Shown here: positions 10,811 through 21,135 of the stretch, piece by piece
How the letters are laid out: each line of letters opens with the position of its first letter
How positions within the stretch are numbered: the stretch's first letter is position 1
From: Rehmannia glutinosa
Lineage: Eukaryota > Streptophyta > Magnoliopsida > Lamiales > Orobanchaceae
Length of the DNA stretch: 64,000 bases
Reading direction: 5' to 3'
Assembly (NCBI GenBank): GCA_016081115.2
Contig: CM071928.1
Span: 82,656,477-82,720,476, forward strand
Notes under the pieces: generated by a model
Database searches by the model: none
The model's input: the letters and a program-made list of their open reading frames with translations, nothing else
What the model was told of the DNA's origin: nothing
Made by a program: the position numbers and the translations under genes

Positions 10811-11536
10811 TTAGCCCGGAGGATTATCAAAAGCATTAAACCTTCTAAGTATGCTTTCGACATAATGGGATTGTGACAAGACAATTCCATCTGAAGTTCT
10901 AGAGATTTTAATCCCTAAAATAACATCAGATAATCCCATATCCTTCATGTCAAAGTTTCTTTTTAACATGTTCTTAGTATTCACGATTAAATCATGACTA
11001 CTTCCCATAATCAACATATCATCTACATAAAGGCATATTATGACGTAATCATTTGTAGTACCTTTAATGTAGACACACTTATCACATTCGTTGATCTTGA
11101 AACCGTTTGACTTCATAGTCGAGTCAAACTTTTCGTGCCATTGCTTAGGTGCTTGTTTTAGTCCATAAAGTGACTTAACAAGTTTACACACCTTTCGCTC
11201 TTGACCGGGTGCAATGTACCCCTCGGGTTGTTCCATATAAATTTCCTCTTCAAGTTCCCCATTCAAGAAGGCAGTTTTAACGTCCATTTGATGTATCTCA
11301 AGGTTATGCAAAGCTGCAATAGCAATGAGAACACGAATGGACGTAATCCTCGTGACAGGAGAATATGTATCGAAAAAGTCATATCCCTCCTTTTGTCTAA
11401 ACCCTTTAGCTACCAATCGGGCTTTATACTTGTCAATAGATCCATCTGCTTTATACTTCCTTTTAAGGATCCACTTGCATCCCAAAGGCTTGCAACCCGG
11501 CGGGAGATCAACCAACTCCCAAGTGTGATTTTGCAT
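10811..11536 (-). pseudogene. copia reverse transcriptase
   Basis: An open 241-aa stretch starts with MQNHTWELVDLPPG. It contains KYKARLVAKGF, QMDVKTAFLNG, LVKSLYGLKQAP and the catalytic block ICLYVDDMLIMG around 11020-11055. It copies element RNA into DNA in the virus-like particle. The frame ends prematurely after FNAFDNPPG at 10811, where the RT-RNase H connection should continue. It is separated by a stop or frameshift from the integrase frame at 11588. Catalytic aspartates are present, so the damage is in continuity rather than in the active site. Confidence 0.88.
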
Positions 11537-11587
11537 GATGGAATCTATCTCATTATTGATAGCTTCTTTCCAGAGAGGAGCTTCGGA

Positions 11588-12538
11588 CTAGCATAATGCT
11601 TCTTGAATAGTTCGGGGTTCGTTTTCTAACATATAAGTTAGAAAATCAGGACCAAAAGACTTAGCTACTTTTGTCCTTTTACTGCGTCTTGGTTCCTCTT
11701 CATCATCACTTTGAGGTAACCTTGCAGTTTCATAAGTCCGTTTACTCGAACTTTCTTCTTTCCGTTCTTTGTTCGGAAAGATATTCTCGAAGAATACATC
11801 ATTCCTTGATTCAATGACCATTCCTTCATTTATATCAGGAATAGCCGACTTGTGCACTAAAAAGCGATATGCACTACTATTGTTAGCATATCCAATGAAA
11901 GCACAATCGATCGTCTTCGGACCGATTCTTACTTGTTTTGGCTTAGGTACTTCGACTTTAGCCAAACACCCCCACACTTTAAGGTATTTGTATGACGGTT
12001 TACGTCCCTTCCATAACTCATATGGAGTTTCATTTTTACCTTTGTGTGGGATCTTATTAAGAATGTAGTTCGCAGAAAGTATGGCTTTCCCCCACAAGTT
12101 TTGGGGTAAGCCAGAACTTAACAACATCGCATTCATCATCTCCTTAAGAGTACGATTTTTGCGTTCTGCAACACCATTTGATTGAGGTGAGTAAGGTGTA
12201 GTCGTTTGATGAATTATACCCGCTTCCGAGCAAAATTCTTCAAACGGAGCAACATACTCTCCGCCTCTATCACTTCGAATCATCTTAATTTTCAAATTAA
12301 GCTGATTTTCAACTTCATTCTTATAAGTTTTAAAAGCTACTAAAGCTTCATCTTTGCTTTTCAAAAGATATACATAACAATATCTTGTGCAATCGTCTAT
12401 AAACGTTATGAAGTACTTTTTCCCACCTCGAGTTTGCACAAGTTTTAAGTCACACACCGTATGAATTAACTCGAGTGGTTTGGTACTTCTCGTTACAAGA
12501 ATGAAACTTGAGTGCCTTGGCCAATTTTGCTTCAACAC
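11588..12538 (-). pseudogene. copia integrase
   Basis: A 316-aa open frame. The catalytic core shows FIDDCTRYCYVY (first Asp), MIRSDRGGEYV (second Asp) and SNGVAERKNRT (Glu). A C-terminal region with YELWKGRKPSYKYLKVWGC follows, as in plant copia integrases. The upstream zinc-binding HHCC module lies in a different frame at about 12535-12650 (LWHDRLGH, then CEICVEAK), so a frameshift separates it. It would insert cDNA into the genome. A short stretch of the same region (HKRECLEVWGCLAKVEVPK-like) is retained in the gag-only relative near 43650. Confidence 0.88.
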
Positions 12539-12804
12539 AAATTTCGCATTTGTCTTGTGAATCGGTTTTAAACGTAGGTATTAATTCGATTCACTAACCT
12601 TTTAATTGTGTTGAAGTTTCGTGTCCTAATCTATCATGCCATAAATTAGAACAATCCAACAAGTAAGCAAGTAACGTTTTTATTCTTCGCCTCTTGGCGG
12701 AAAAAAGAGACATTACGAGACATTTTGAACAGGCCCTTATCAAGGTAACCTTTACATAAAAAGCGGCCATTCTTGGTCATTACAAACTTAATCGGACTCA
12801 AACA

Positions 12805-14000
12805 CTAGCCTAAACCGGACTTGCTAAGCAACGGACCGGAAACCAAATTCTTGCGGATGTCCGGGACATGCAAAGCACATCTACAAGCGTAAGCTCCTTC
12901 CCGGAAGTCATCTTGAGCACCACCTTTCCAAGCCCAACGATGTTGGAAGTCGAGGAGTTCCCATGAACAACTTTCTTCCATTGATCGGAGTGTAGGAGAG
13001 AACATCTCCTTATCGGCACAAATGTGACGAGTAGCCCCGTATCTATCCACCACTCCTTGGGTTATCCACCATATTGGCTTCAAACACAACGGCGGAGAGA
13101 TCGAGCTCGACAAGTCTATTGGTACCGACTTGTCCTCCGTCACATTGGCTTGTTGGTTGCCACCTTGATTGCCCTTCGGGTGTCGGCAATCCTTCGCCAT
13201 GTGGTTCGGTTTGCCACAATTGTAGCAATTTCCTTGAACTTTTGGCCTTGCCTTTCTCCTTCCCGGAGTGCTTACGTTTCTTGCTAGTGCTTGACTCGAC
13301 AAGATTGGCCTTAGCCTCCATTCAATTCTTGGTTTTAACATCGATTTCGGTTGTCTTCTTCGATGCGGCCGAACAATCGAGATCCTCAAGCCCCATCTCT
13401 TTGCACATGTGCTTGAGGTAGTTTTGAAGTCCTTCCACAATGGCGGCAATTTTTCGATAATTGCGCCACTTGAAAGGATTCATTCAAAAGCATCCCTTCG
13501 GGACACTAAGTCGTGAAGGATGATTTGAATCTCCCGAACTTGGCTGATCACCGTCTTGGTGTCAACCATCTTGTACTCAGGAATTTGCCGACAACAAATT
13601 TCTTTGTGCCGGCATCTTCCGTCTTGTATTTCTTCTCCAAGAATTGCCACAATTCCTTGGACGTCTTGAACGTGCTATAGACATTGTAGAGAGTGTCGTC
13701 TAGCCCGTTCAAGACGTAGTTGCGACATAGAAAATCATTTGTTATGCCAAGCATCCACGGCGATTCTCGGTTGTTGTCAACTTCGTCTTCTTCAACGGCA
13801 GCAGGGGGTCGTCCTTTAGGAAACGAGCCAACCCCAAAGTAGTGAGGTAGTAAAAGATCATCTACGTTGCCAACGTTTGAAGTCGGCACCAGAAAACTTG
13901 GGCGGCTTTTCGCCGTGAGCGGGAGCAGTAGCCATGGGTGTGAACGAGATCGAACTGGATGCCATCGTCTTCAACAGAAACGTAGAAGTGTAAATTTTCG
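12805..14000 (-). pseudogene. copia gag and protease region, fragmented
   Basis: Gag begins near 13960 with MASSSISFTPMATAPAHG and continues through FSGADFKRWQ, then after a frameshift LNGLDDTLYNVYSTF and ELWQFLEKKYKTEDAG (13548-13800). A CCHC zinc knuckle CYNCGKPNHMAKDC is at about 13180-13225. The protease region reads VDRYGATRHIC (about 13020-13050), where the catalytic D-T/S-G-A motif is altered. At least three frame changes occur between 12805 and 14000. Gag builds the particle and the knuckle binds RNA. The frame at 13858-14160 begins inside the LTR; the biological start is the internal ATG. Confidence 0.8.
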
Positions 14001-14007
14001 TCTTGCG
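13995..14007 (-). other. sequence at the primer-binding position, complementary to the element's own LTR
   Basis: Directly after the 5' LTR end (CAACA at 14010) the minus strand has AT and then CGCAAGACGAAAA. This is not the tRNA-iMet site TGGTATCAGAGC expected in plant copia elements. It is exactly complementary over 13 nt to 14099-14111 within the LTR. The relative at 42653-42666 has the same sequence at the same spacing. Confidence 0.75.
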
Positions 14008-14098
14008 ATTGTTGGGTAAATTTTCGTGAAAGGCATTTTCGGAAAAAAATTTGGATAGTGTATAGTTTAAGTCGAGGCGAATTAGATTGGGTCTGTCT

Positions 14099-14111
14099 CG
14101 CAAGACGAAAA
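14099..14111 (-). other. LTR-internal partner of the post-LTR complementary sequence
   Basis: The plus strand reads CGCAAGACGAAAA, the perfect inverted partner of 13995-14007, with 91 bases between. In the element RNA the two would form a 13-bp stem. Confidence 0.8.
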
Positions 14112-14325
14112 ACGCCCGTATACTAGTCTTTATGGTTACGGCGCTCGCTCTAAGATACAACGACTTTAATTGATTAGGTTAGCAAAGAAAAGGAACAATA
14201 GCGAACAAGACAAGTGTTTGATTACTTTCAAGCTTTGAAGGAGGAAAATGGCAAGATGCAAAATGCAATGCTCGATTTTATGTTTTCTGATTAATTTCGT
14301 GTTCGTTTCCATCAGTAGGGGCTCC

Positions 14326-14335
14326 ATTAATATAT
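14326..14335 (-). promoter_or_regulatory. probable TATA box of the copia 5' LTR
   Basis: The minus strand reads ATATATTAAT after a GC-rich U3 region. The related plus-strand LTRs have TATATAAT at the same place (28867, 42320). Transcription would start about 30 bases downstream, near 14295. Confidence 0.55.
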
Positions 14336-15919
14336 GCAACGAAATACCCGTACGGAAAATCGCGTCTGCGTGTGCCTGCCCGTGCGTGTAGGCGGCAGAC
14401 TCTCGGCAGGTAGCACGACCCGACCGCACGGCCGTGCTCCTGCCCGTGCGAGGGGCCGAAACATTTTCCCAGTTGAACTCTTTTAATTAATTACGAAAAT
14501 TAATTAAATCTATTTAATTAATTACAAAAATTAATTAAATATTTAATTTTTAAAAGGTTTTTGGTCCAAAAAGAATAAGGGCCTTAAAGCCCACGACCCG
14601 GACCGGGCCGAGCCGAGCCGGCCGGCGGCGGCGCGCGCGTGTGCTTTGACCAAACCCACAAGCATGTAGGTCCTCTCCCCTTTAAAAACTTGGGTGCCCC
14701 CAAGGGCCCAAACCCATTTGTCCAACTTAGGATAAATAAAGTGTGCAACTTTACCTCCTTTTTCCTATGTGGGATGGAGCATCTCTCCTCCCCCACATTT
14801 CCCATTTTCCATACCATTTATTTGTATTAAGTGGCTAACTTCTAGCATTAATTTCTCATTCACCCGGAATCGGTTTTGAGAAATTCCAAATGCTATTCTC
14901 ATCTATTCTCTTAGTAGAATTTTTACAAATAATTTAATTCCATTTTTTCACAAATGGAAACCACTTAATTAATTGGTCAAAATCGGGTCAACACCCCATT
15001 TATCAAAGACCAATTCCAACATGCTCTTCATGAGATCATGACCTTTCTTCTTTTTTCCTTCATTTTCTTCCTAATCTTCCTTTACAAATGGCGCTCCAAC
15101 GCCGCATCAACACCCCAAAAAAAGCTGCCACCATCTCCAAGAAAGCTTCCAATAATCGGAAACCTTCACCAACTCGGTAAATATCCTCACCGCTCGCTCC
15201 AGTCATTATCTAACCGTTACGGACATCTATTATTACTTCATTTTGGTCACGTGCCGGTGGTCGTTGCCTCATCGCCAGATGCATCGCGCGAGATCATGAA
15301 AAACCAAGACTTAATCTTTTCAAACAGGCCCAAATTAAGCATCCCAGATAGACTAATATACGGCTCACGTGACGTGGCTTTTGCTCCTTACGGAGAACAC
15401 TGGAGACAGGTGAGAAGCATATGCGTTCTCCAGCTTCTGAGTAACAAAAGGGTTCAATCTTTTCGTCGTCTACGAGAAGAAGAGGCGTCGGCTATGGTTA
15501 AGAATATAAGGCAATTGGGACTATCGACTTCGGTTGTAAACTTGAGCGAGGTTTTGGTTTCACTTTCGAATGATGTACTTTGCAGGGCGGCCTTTGGGAA
15601 GAAGTATAGCGACCATGGAAAAGGTAAAGAATTCAAGATGATTTTGAAGGAGTTTGTGTTGTTGTTAGGAACAACTAGTTTGGGGGATTATATTCCATGG
15701 TTGGGTTGGATTAATTGGGTCAATGGTTTGGATGCAAGGGTTGAGAAAAATGCTAAAATGTTTGATGAGTTTTTGGAGACTGTGCTTCAAGAACATAAAG
15801 ATGCGGAAAAACGAGACGAGGATGGAGAGTTGGATTTTGTAAATATAATGCTTCAATTCCAGAGACAAAATAAAGGCATCTCCCCTGTTGATGATGATAC
15901 AATCAAAGCTGTCCTCTTG

Positions 15920-17097
15920 GTAAGAATGGTTCACCCCTTTTTAATGTTATCAAAGTTTTTTGTATATATACCTGTGATGTCAAAATTGTTTACCGTCCTC
16001 TCTAAATTTTAATTATTTATACATAAAATTTGAACTAAAGTTTAAACTATATTTTTTTTTTTGATGAAAATGTGAAAATTTCATTAAAAAAAGGGTAAAA
16101 ATTACAAGTTAAAAGGGGCATACCCCAGTGATGGATCATAGTGTAAAATGGACAGGCCCATTATACACCAAAATTGCAATCAGATGAGAAGTGTTGGCGA
16201 GAAGAAATCAACAAAGAATCTATACAAACCTCAACATAGGTTTTACTAAAAACAACAAAATATCTCCCACCAATTACTTTAGGACAAAAGGGAGTAGGCG
16301 GCCGACCTAACGCTCCCAAGAGTACCTCAAGCAAGGGTGGCGAGTGATTACATTAAAATTTACAATTTGGAGGGGCATATCCCATCAACATAAGGAGACT
16401 CGATAAAACTTGAACATCCCGTGAGAGGCAAGATGAAATGAGCCCATCAGAATAAAAAACAACTCATAGATTACCTCAAGGTTGCTTCAATGAAATTCTC
16501 GAGAAAGAACACTACTCGGGGACGGGATGGGATCCGTCCGGTCAAAAGGACTAGGGATCCAACATAACCATTCCCAAACGGGTTCAAAAAGTAGCAGGTC
16601 ACCAAATGTGAAACCAAAGTCAATGAAGCCATCCATTAAAAGACATTCTCAAAATAATTAATTTTAAGATTTGGGAATCGAAAAGAGGTGGAAATGCTGT
16701 GACATATGAACTCAATCGAACCCCGGAGCATGAGTCCAAGTCAAAGGCCCAAATGGAGAACAAGACCATCAAAATTAACAACCAACCCAACAACAAATGA
16801 TTTAACTAAGAAATCATCATTTGGGCATTATCTTGTTTCAAATAGGATAGTTCAACTGCAGCGAATTAATTAGTCAAGCATAAGAGCAGGTACAACCATA
16901 AAAGGAGCAAGCATAAAAAAGACAACATCCAATATCTACAAAGAAAGGGATGACCAAGAAGCGGGGAAATCGGGGGGAATTCCACTACATCATGTTTAAA
17001 TATTGAGTTTGACCGGAGCCACCTCGACTCCACTAGTGCATGCGTAGTAGCATTAAATATTATGTTGTATCAATTATCTAATCAGTCTTTGTGGTAG
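15920..17097 (+). other. phase-0 intron of the P450 pseudogene
   Basis: The donor GTAAGA at 15920 follows the codons for VLL, the standard intron position of CYP71 genes. The acceptor TTTGTGGTAG precedes GACATGTTT at 17098. The intron is enlarged by a retroposon-like insert. Confidence 0.8.
16049..16992 (-). mobile_element. probable LINE 3' end in the P450 intron
   Basis: On the minus strand it ends TTAATGAAATTTTCACATTTTCATC followed by an A-tract, the usual form of plant L1 tails. The flanks share GTTTAAA (16040-16046 and 16994-17000), which may be a decayed target duplication. No ORF is left, so this is either a 5'-truncated LINE or another poly(A) retroposon. Confidence 0.4.
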
Positions 17098-17679
17098 GAC
17101 ATGTTTGGTCTTTGGAATCGATCATGATTTACTATTTTGGAGTGGGCACAGCGAACTTATAAAAAATCCAAGAACCATGAAAATTTTGCAGAATGGAGTA
17201 AGGAAAGTTGCCGGAAGGAAAGAAGAGATAAATGAGGATGATTTAGAAAAAATGCCATATCTGAAAGCAGTGATGAAAGAGAGTATAAGACTACATACTC
17301 CGACTCCATTACTTATCTCTCACGAATCTATTCAAGACACCAAAGTAATGGGCTATGACATTACAACCGGCACACGAGTTCTGATTAACGCGTGGGCGAT
17401 TGGTAGAGATCCATCGTTGTGGGAAAATCCTGAAGATTTCGTCCAGAAAGGTTTTTGGACTCAAGCATAGACTATAGAGGACTTCATTTTGAGTTGGTCC
17501 CATTTGGTCTTTGGCGGGGAGGGGCGCCAGGTATTTCGTTCGGATTGGCCGTTGATGAGCTTGCATTGGCGAAATTGGTGCACAATTTCAACTTTGCATT
17601 ACCTAATGGAGAAAAAGAGGAGGATTTGGACATGAGTGAAACCCTTGGAATAACCGTCCATAGAAAACTTCCTATGCTT

Positions 17680-17917
17680 TTTTTTTTTTTTTTTTTTTTT
17701 TGATGACGGGGAGCCGCAGTCGCTACTCTTGAAAGTGCGACTTTGGATAAACCCTCGGCCGGACGTACTAGCACCGCAAACTACGCCAAAGGTAAACCAC
17801 ACTAGGCAAGCCTCGTGTGTGAGTTCAACCAAGAAAGTGTTGGTAGGGGAATCGAACTCGTGACTTTTTCGGTCATGTGACTCACTCTTCTCCACCAACT
17901 TAGCTACCCTTGCGGGT
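17680..17917 (-). mobile_element. tRNA-derived SINE with 15-bp target duplication
   Basis: On the minus strand the 238-bp element starts ACCCGCAAGGGTAGCTAAG. It has a pol III A box TAGCTAAGTTGGTGG (17892-17906) and a B box AGTTCGATTCC (17848-17858), and ends CCCCGTCATC plus an A-tract. Flanking copies of AAACTTCCTATGCTT (17665-17679, 17918-17932) are identical. The insertion lies in the last ten or so codons of the P450, where it adds a run of Phe codons and a stop. Confidence 0.9.
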
Positions 17918-18062
17918 AAACTTCCTATGCTTGTTATTGCCACTTCACATACTTGTTAGTTCCTTTGATAAGAGCACTATTTTGAAAGTGTTATCATTTT
18001 ATTTCAAGTAATATAATATTGTAAGACTTATGATTTCTGCTATATTTGTTTTTCTTTATATT

Positions 18063-18234
18063 TGTTGGGTCGCAAGTTATATGGAAGTAATTGTCACATG
18101 GTCCGAGATCCACGCGGGGCCTAGTCACAATCAAATATTTGTAGAGTATCTTTAAGAATAAGAGTATGTGCATTCTCTTGATTTGGGGTGAAGTTGTGGC
18201 ATGTGAGATCCAATAACAAGTGGTTTTAGAGCCA
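18063..18234 (+). repeat. short LTR with tRNA-iMet-like primer site, possible TRIM remnant
   Basis: The segment from TGTTGGGTCGCAAG to CCAATAACA (18063-18218) has LTR-type ends. It is followed by AG and TGGTTTTAGAGCCA, close to the usual TGGTATCAGAGCCA primer site. A 156-bp LTR would fit a terminal-repeat retrotransposon in miniature. No second LTR is visible downstream, so it is a remnant at best. Confidence 0.4.
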
Positions 18235-20146
18235 CTATTATGGGTTAGATTCCCAGGTGCGGCAACAACAAGGTGTGGCGCGAGGTCAATCAATTGGATT
18301 AACGTGAAGCTCCTCAGATCCAACAAATTGCCGAGCCCTGTACCCAAAATAAACATAATATAATATGATTTTGGTTGTGGCAATTCAAGGGAATGAAATA
18401 AAAAAATGTACAACATAGAATTGTTTATTACGTGCTCTCTTCTTCCGCATTTTTTTTCTTAATATTTGACTCTTTATGTTTATAATTTGATTTTTAATTT
18501 GATTTTTCATGTGCCAATTTTTCCGTGTTTACTTGGAAACTGATTTCGTTGCAAAGATAGGGAAATAGGAAAAAATAAGTATTTGATGAAGGGACAAAAC
18601 AAACAGAAAATGTTTCAAAGATTAGTGGTTGCCACATTTCCTGAACCAAAACTGTTACGCCACTGGTTCCATCAGAACCCGATTTCTCCACATTTTTGGT
18701 TCTGGTTTAACTACAATCATTTTTTTTTTCTTCTGATATATTTTTTGATTTTTTTAAAAATAATTTATTAATTTCAATTTCCAAAGAAAAAGAAAAGGAC
18801 AAAAAGAAAAGAACTTATACTTAATATTCACAATAATATTAAGTTTTAGACTTGATATTAATAATAACATTAAGTTGTCTACGTATCTTGTTAGGGTATA
18901 TAGAAATCAAAGTCCACGTAATTCGCTTACAACATTTAGTTCAAAACGTGTCTAATGTGGTTGCAAATATATAAAACATCATAATAAAATATTTAAAATT
19001 TCTTCGAACATATTTTCTTCCAAAAAAATCAAAAATTGTCGGCTTTACACACGTTGAAATCGGCGGTTTTGACTAGTGGTTCGAACCTACGATTAAAATC
19101 TTTGATTCCAGGGTTATTGAGGACGAGGAACCAGAATCGACCTACACGTTTCTAATTCCGATTTTAAAATCAGGTTCCGATCAATATTGCGGTTCTAATT
19201 TGGAATCCGATTCCGTTACCATTTGGCCACCCTTACTCAAGATTATGACAATCCCATTTTACACTATTCGTGAGCCCTCTTTCTGCATTCAACATGTTTT
19301 ATAAATACTGATTGTTTTTAACTATTAATCGTTATTTTTACTGGTTTCGCCTTGTGATTAAGACCAACTTGATAGTATGTTATTCTAAAAGAAATACTAG
19401 ATTAACAATAAATGCGACCTTGGTGGGAACAACTGTAAGCAAATATGAAAAAGTTGAAATGGGTCTTACGGAGGCTGATTTAGCTAGACAAAGGCAAAGG
19501 ATAAACAAGTAGGACATTACGCAAGTCAATTAGTAGCTTGCGTTGTTTTGTATTCGGACATGCCATGTTTGACTACATTTGCTATGATATAAAATATGTT
19601 TGACTACATTTGAAAAGTTACCTTTATTTGGGAGTGGATTCTGTTTTCTGCCATATAATCTTGGACAAGCTTACTTGGACCAAAAGATAATAGTTGAAGA
19701 TTTAATTGAAATCAAATAATTAGTAGGTGTCTATTAATTAAAACTAAAAGTGTGGTTTATTTACGAGGCTTCCTGCATTTGTACGGTGTGGGATGGTAAA
19801 ATGTGTAAGTGTCTTGCATTTGTAAAATAGGGGATAATTTCACAACTCTTACTTTGACCTACAAAGCTGTAGATCAACTTTATCATGCCCTACGTATTGA
19901 ACGGATAATGTGACTCGGAAAAGAAAGAACGAAGTGATTACGATTTATTCTGGATGTAGGACTTAATTTCCCTAGAAACCTTTTTATTAGATTTTCACAA
20001 TTAAGTCGCAAGATAATGCTTATTCATCACATTTCTCAAATTTTTGCGAGAATTATAGTTTCTTTGGCTTAATGAAATGAACATGACTTTCTTATCAAAA
20101 GAATTCTCTTCTCTAGAGAAGATGTATCTTCACTAGATTCCCACTC
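18235..20146. other. non-coding region between P450 and gypsy LTR
   Basis: No gene recognised. At about 19030-19235 a run of CCGATT/CGGTTC words ends in ATTTGGCCACCCTTA, resembling the end of a decayed hAT-type MITE. A 66-codon frame at 19312-19512 has no recognisable motif. The rest is AT-rich. Confidence 0.5.
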
Positions 20147-21135
20147 TGTAATACCCAACATTTATATTTTGGGCTTTTATTAAGTTTGTGAATTTAGATT
20201 TTTTAGTTAGTTTTTATTTAGGGGCTAATTATATTTTTCAAGTCCAATGTCCAATTGTCCATGCCCAAATTTAAACAAACCAATTTAATGTGAACCCATT
20301 ACCAATTTAGCCCATTAAAAAGTCCAATCCCATTAGTATTCTAGAATATCAAGATACCAATTTCAAATTCCCATATATATATCGAATATTGATGTATCTT
20401 TTACCATATTCTATGGAATCCTGTGAAATTAAAAACACTTAACCCTAATAAAACCTATAAATACAAACCCACAACCCTAATTATACTATTCATTCACACG
20501 ATCAAGCATTCTGCTATTCTTGTGTTATTTTCGTTTCTGGCAACCAAATCATACTGCAAAAAAAAAAGGTACAATATCTTTGTTTTCAATTCCACCGTCT
20601 GTTACAAACCGAACAACCCCAAACTTATCACCATCATCTTCATCATCCCTCACGTTAACTTTCTACTGCCCAAACCAGAAATCAATTCTCAGACCCAAAA
20701 TTTCAAACCCATGAACACCTACCGAAAATCCCCGAATAAACCCAGCAAAACCCGAAGCATGACGCCGCTGCAAAACCCAAAAATTGAACCTCCCTGCCGC
20801 CCAATCAATCCGATATCTGCCAAACCGACCCCCCCTGGCCGCCGTCGCACCGCCGCGTCGCGCCCGCTCCTTGCTGCTGGTGTTCACTTAGCCCAGATAG
20901 TAGAAAAAAAAGAGAGGATTGGGAGGGAGTTGCTGTTGGCGTGAATTAGGAGTAAGAAAATAGAGAAGAAAGGAAGTAAAGAAAGTAAAAAGAAAAAGGA
21001 TTTGTGGGGGGGATGTTGGGGGTGACCGAATTGTTGGAGAAATAAGGGAGGAAGAAGAAAGAAAAGAAAGAAAAAGAAAGAAGAAAGAATGGGGTGGGCC
21101 TGTTGACCGAAAGAGATAAGGAAAAAGTAGGAAAG
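20147..21135 (+). repeat. left part of a Ty3/gypsy LTR (Tekay/Del-like ends)
   Basis: It begins TGTAATACCCAACATT. It contains a TATA box and a purine-rich GAAAGAAGAAAG region near the right end. A Sirevirus LTR interrupts it at 21136. The 173-codon frame at 20423-20944 lies within the LTR and has proline-rich chance coding. The complementary right end GGGTGTTACA of a similar LTR is at 63144-63153, but flanking bases differ (CACTC versus GTCTT), so the two may not be one copy. Confidence 0.6.
20455..20464 (+). promoter_or_regulatory. TATA box of the gypsy LTR
   Basis: CCTATAAATACAAACCC in the expected middle position of the LTR. Confidence 0.5.

Larger units (their letters stand above)
7658..15021 (-). 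mobile_element. Ty1/copia LTR retrotransposon, Tork-like, complete ends
   Basis: A 7,364-bp element on the minus strand. The 5' LTR is at 14010-15021, the 3' LTR at 7658-9545 (enlarged by a 686-bp MITE), and a polypurine tract directly precedes the 3' LTR. Perfect 5-bp target duplications TGCTC flank it. Internal order on the minus strand is gag, protease, integrase, reverse transcriptase, RNase H, which defines copia. Lineage is inferred from the gag and RT look. The coding region is broken by several frameshifts. The element splits codon 4 of a P450 gene. A gag-only relative lies on the plus strand at 41538-44180. No tRNA-iMet primer site is found after the 5' LTR. Confidence 0.92.
14010..15021 (-). 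repeat. 5' LTR of the copia element
   Basis: A 1,012-bp LTR running minus-strand from TGTTGGAATTGG (15021) to ACCCAACA (14010). It carries the empty site for the MITE seen in the partner LTR (14671-14678). It is shorter than the partner by about 150 bases at about 14365. The flanking duplication TGCTC follows at 15022-15026. Confidence 0.92.
15022..17959 (+). pseudogene. cytochrome P450, CYP71-family-like, disrupted
   Basis: A two-exon P450 missing its first ten coding bases (at 7648). Exon 1 (15027-15919) shows the hydrophobic membrane anchor, the PPSPRKLPIIGNLHQLG hinge, IFSNRPKL, the C-helix WRQVRS and VLLLGTTSLGDYIPWLGW. It ends in phase 0 before GTAAGA. Exon 2 (about 17098-17959) has a scrambled I-helix (two frame changes at 17105-17155; the oxygen-binding A/G-G-x-D-T-T motif is lost), an intact K-helix KESIRLHTP, another frameshift near 17445, PERFLDSS, and a heme loop FGLWRGGAPG in which the axial cysteine is alanine (17524-17526). 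A SINE interrupts the last codons. CYP71 enzymes are ER-anchored monooxygenases of specialised metabolism. This copy cannot bind heme normally. Assignment to the CYP71 clan is firm; the subfamily (CYP71A-like or CYP736-like) is uncertain. Confidence 0.92.

Noticed and set aside
13024..13421. Plus-strand frames opposite copia gag
   Set aside because: Mirror of the gag zinc-knuckle region on the minus strand; no independent motif.
17848..17906. tRNA gene
   Set aside because: A and B boxes are present, but no cloverleaf or CCA-end context; they belong to a SINE with target duplication and A-tail.
17484..17943. Minus-strand frames with Lys-rich runs over the P450 end
   Set aside because: They read the SINE body and its A-tract; not a protein gene.
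19312..19512. 66-codon frame ending LTEADLARQRQRINK
   Set aside because: Looks more protein-like than its surroundings, but no homologue recognised and no supporting signals; not listed as a gene.
20423..20944. 173-codon plus-strand frame with Pro/Lys-rich sequence
   Set aside because: Sits downstream of the TATA box within a gypsy LTR; no recognisable domain and homopolymer-driven composition.
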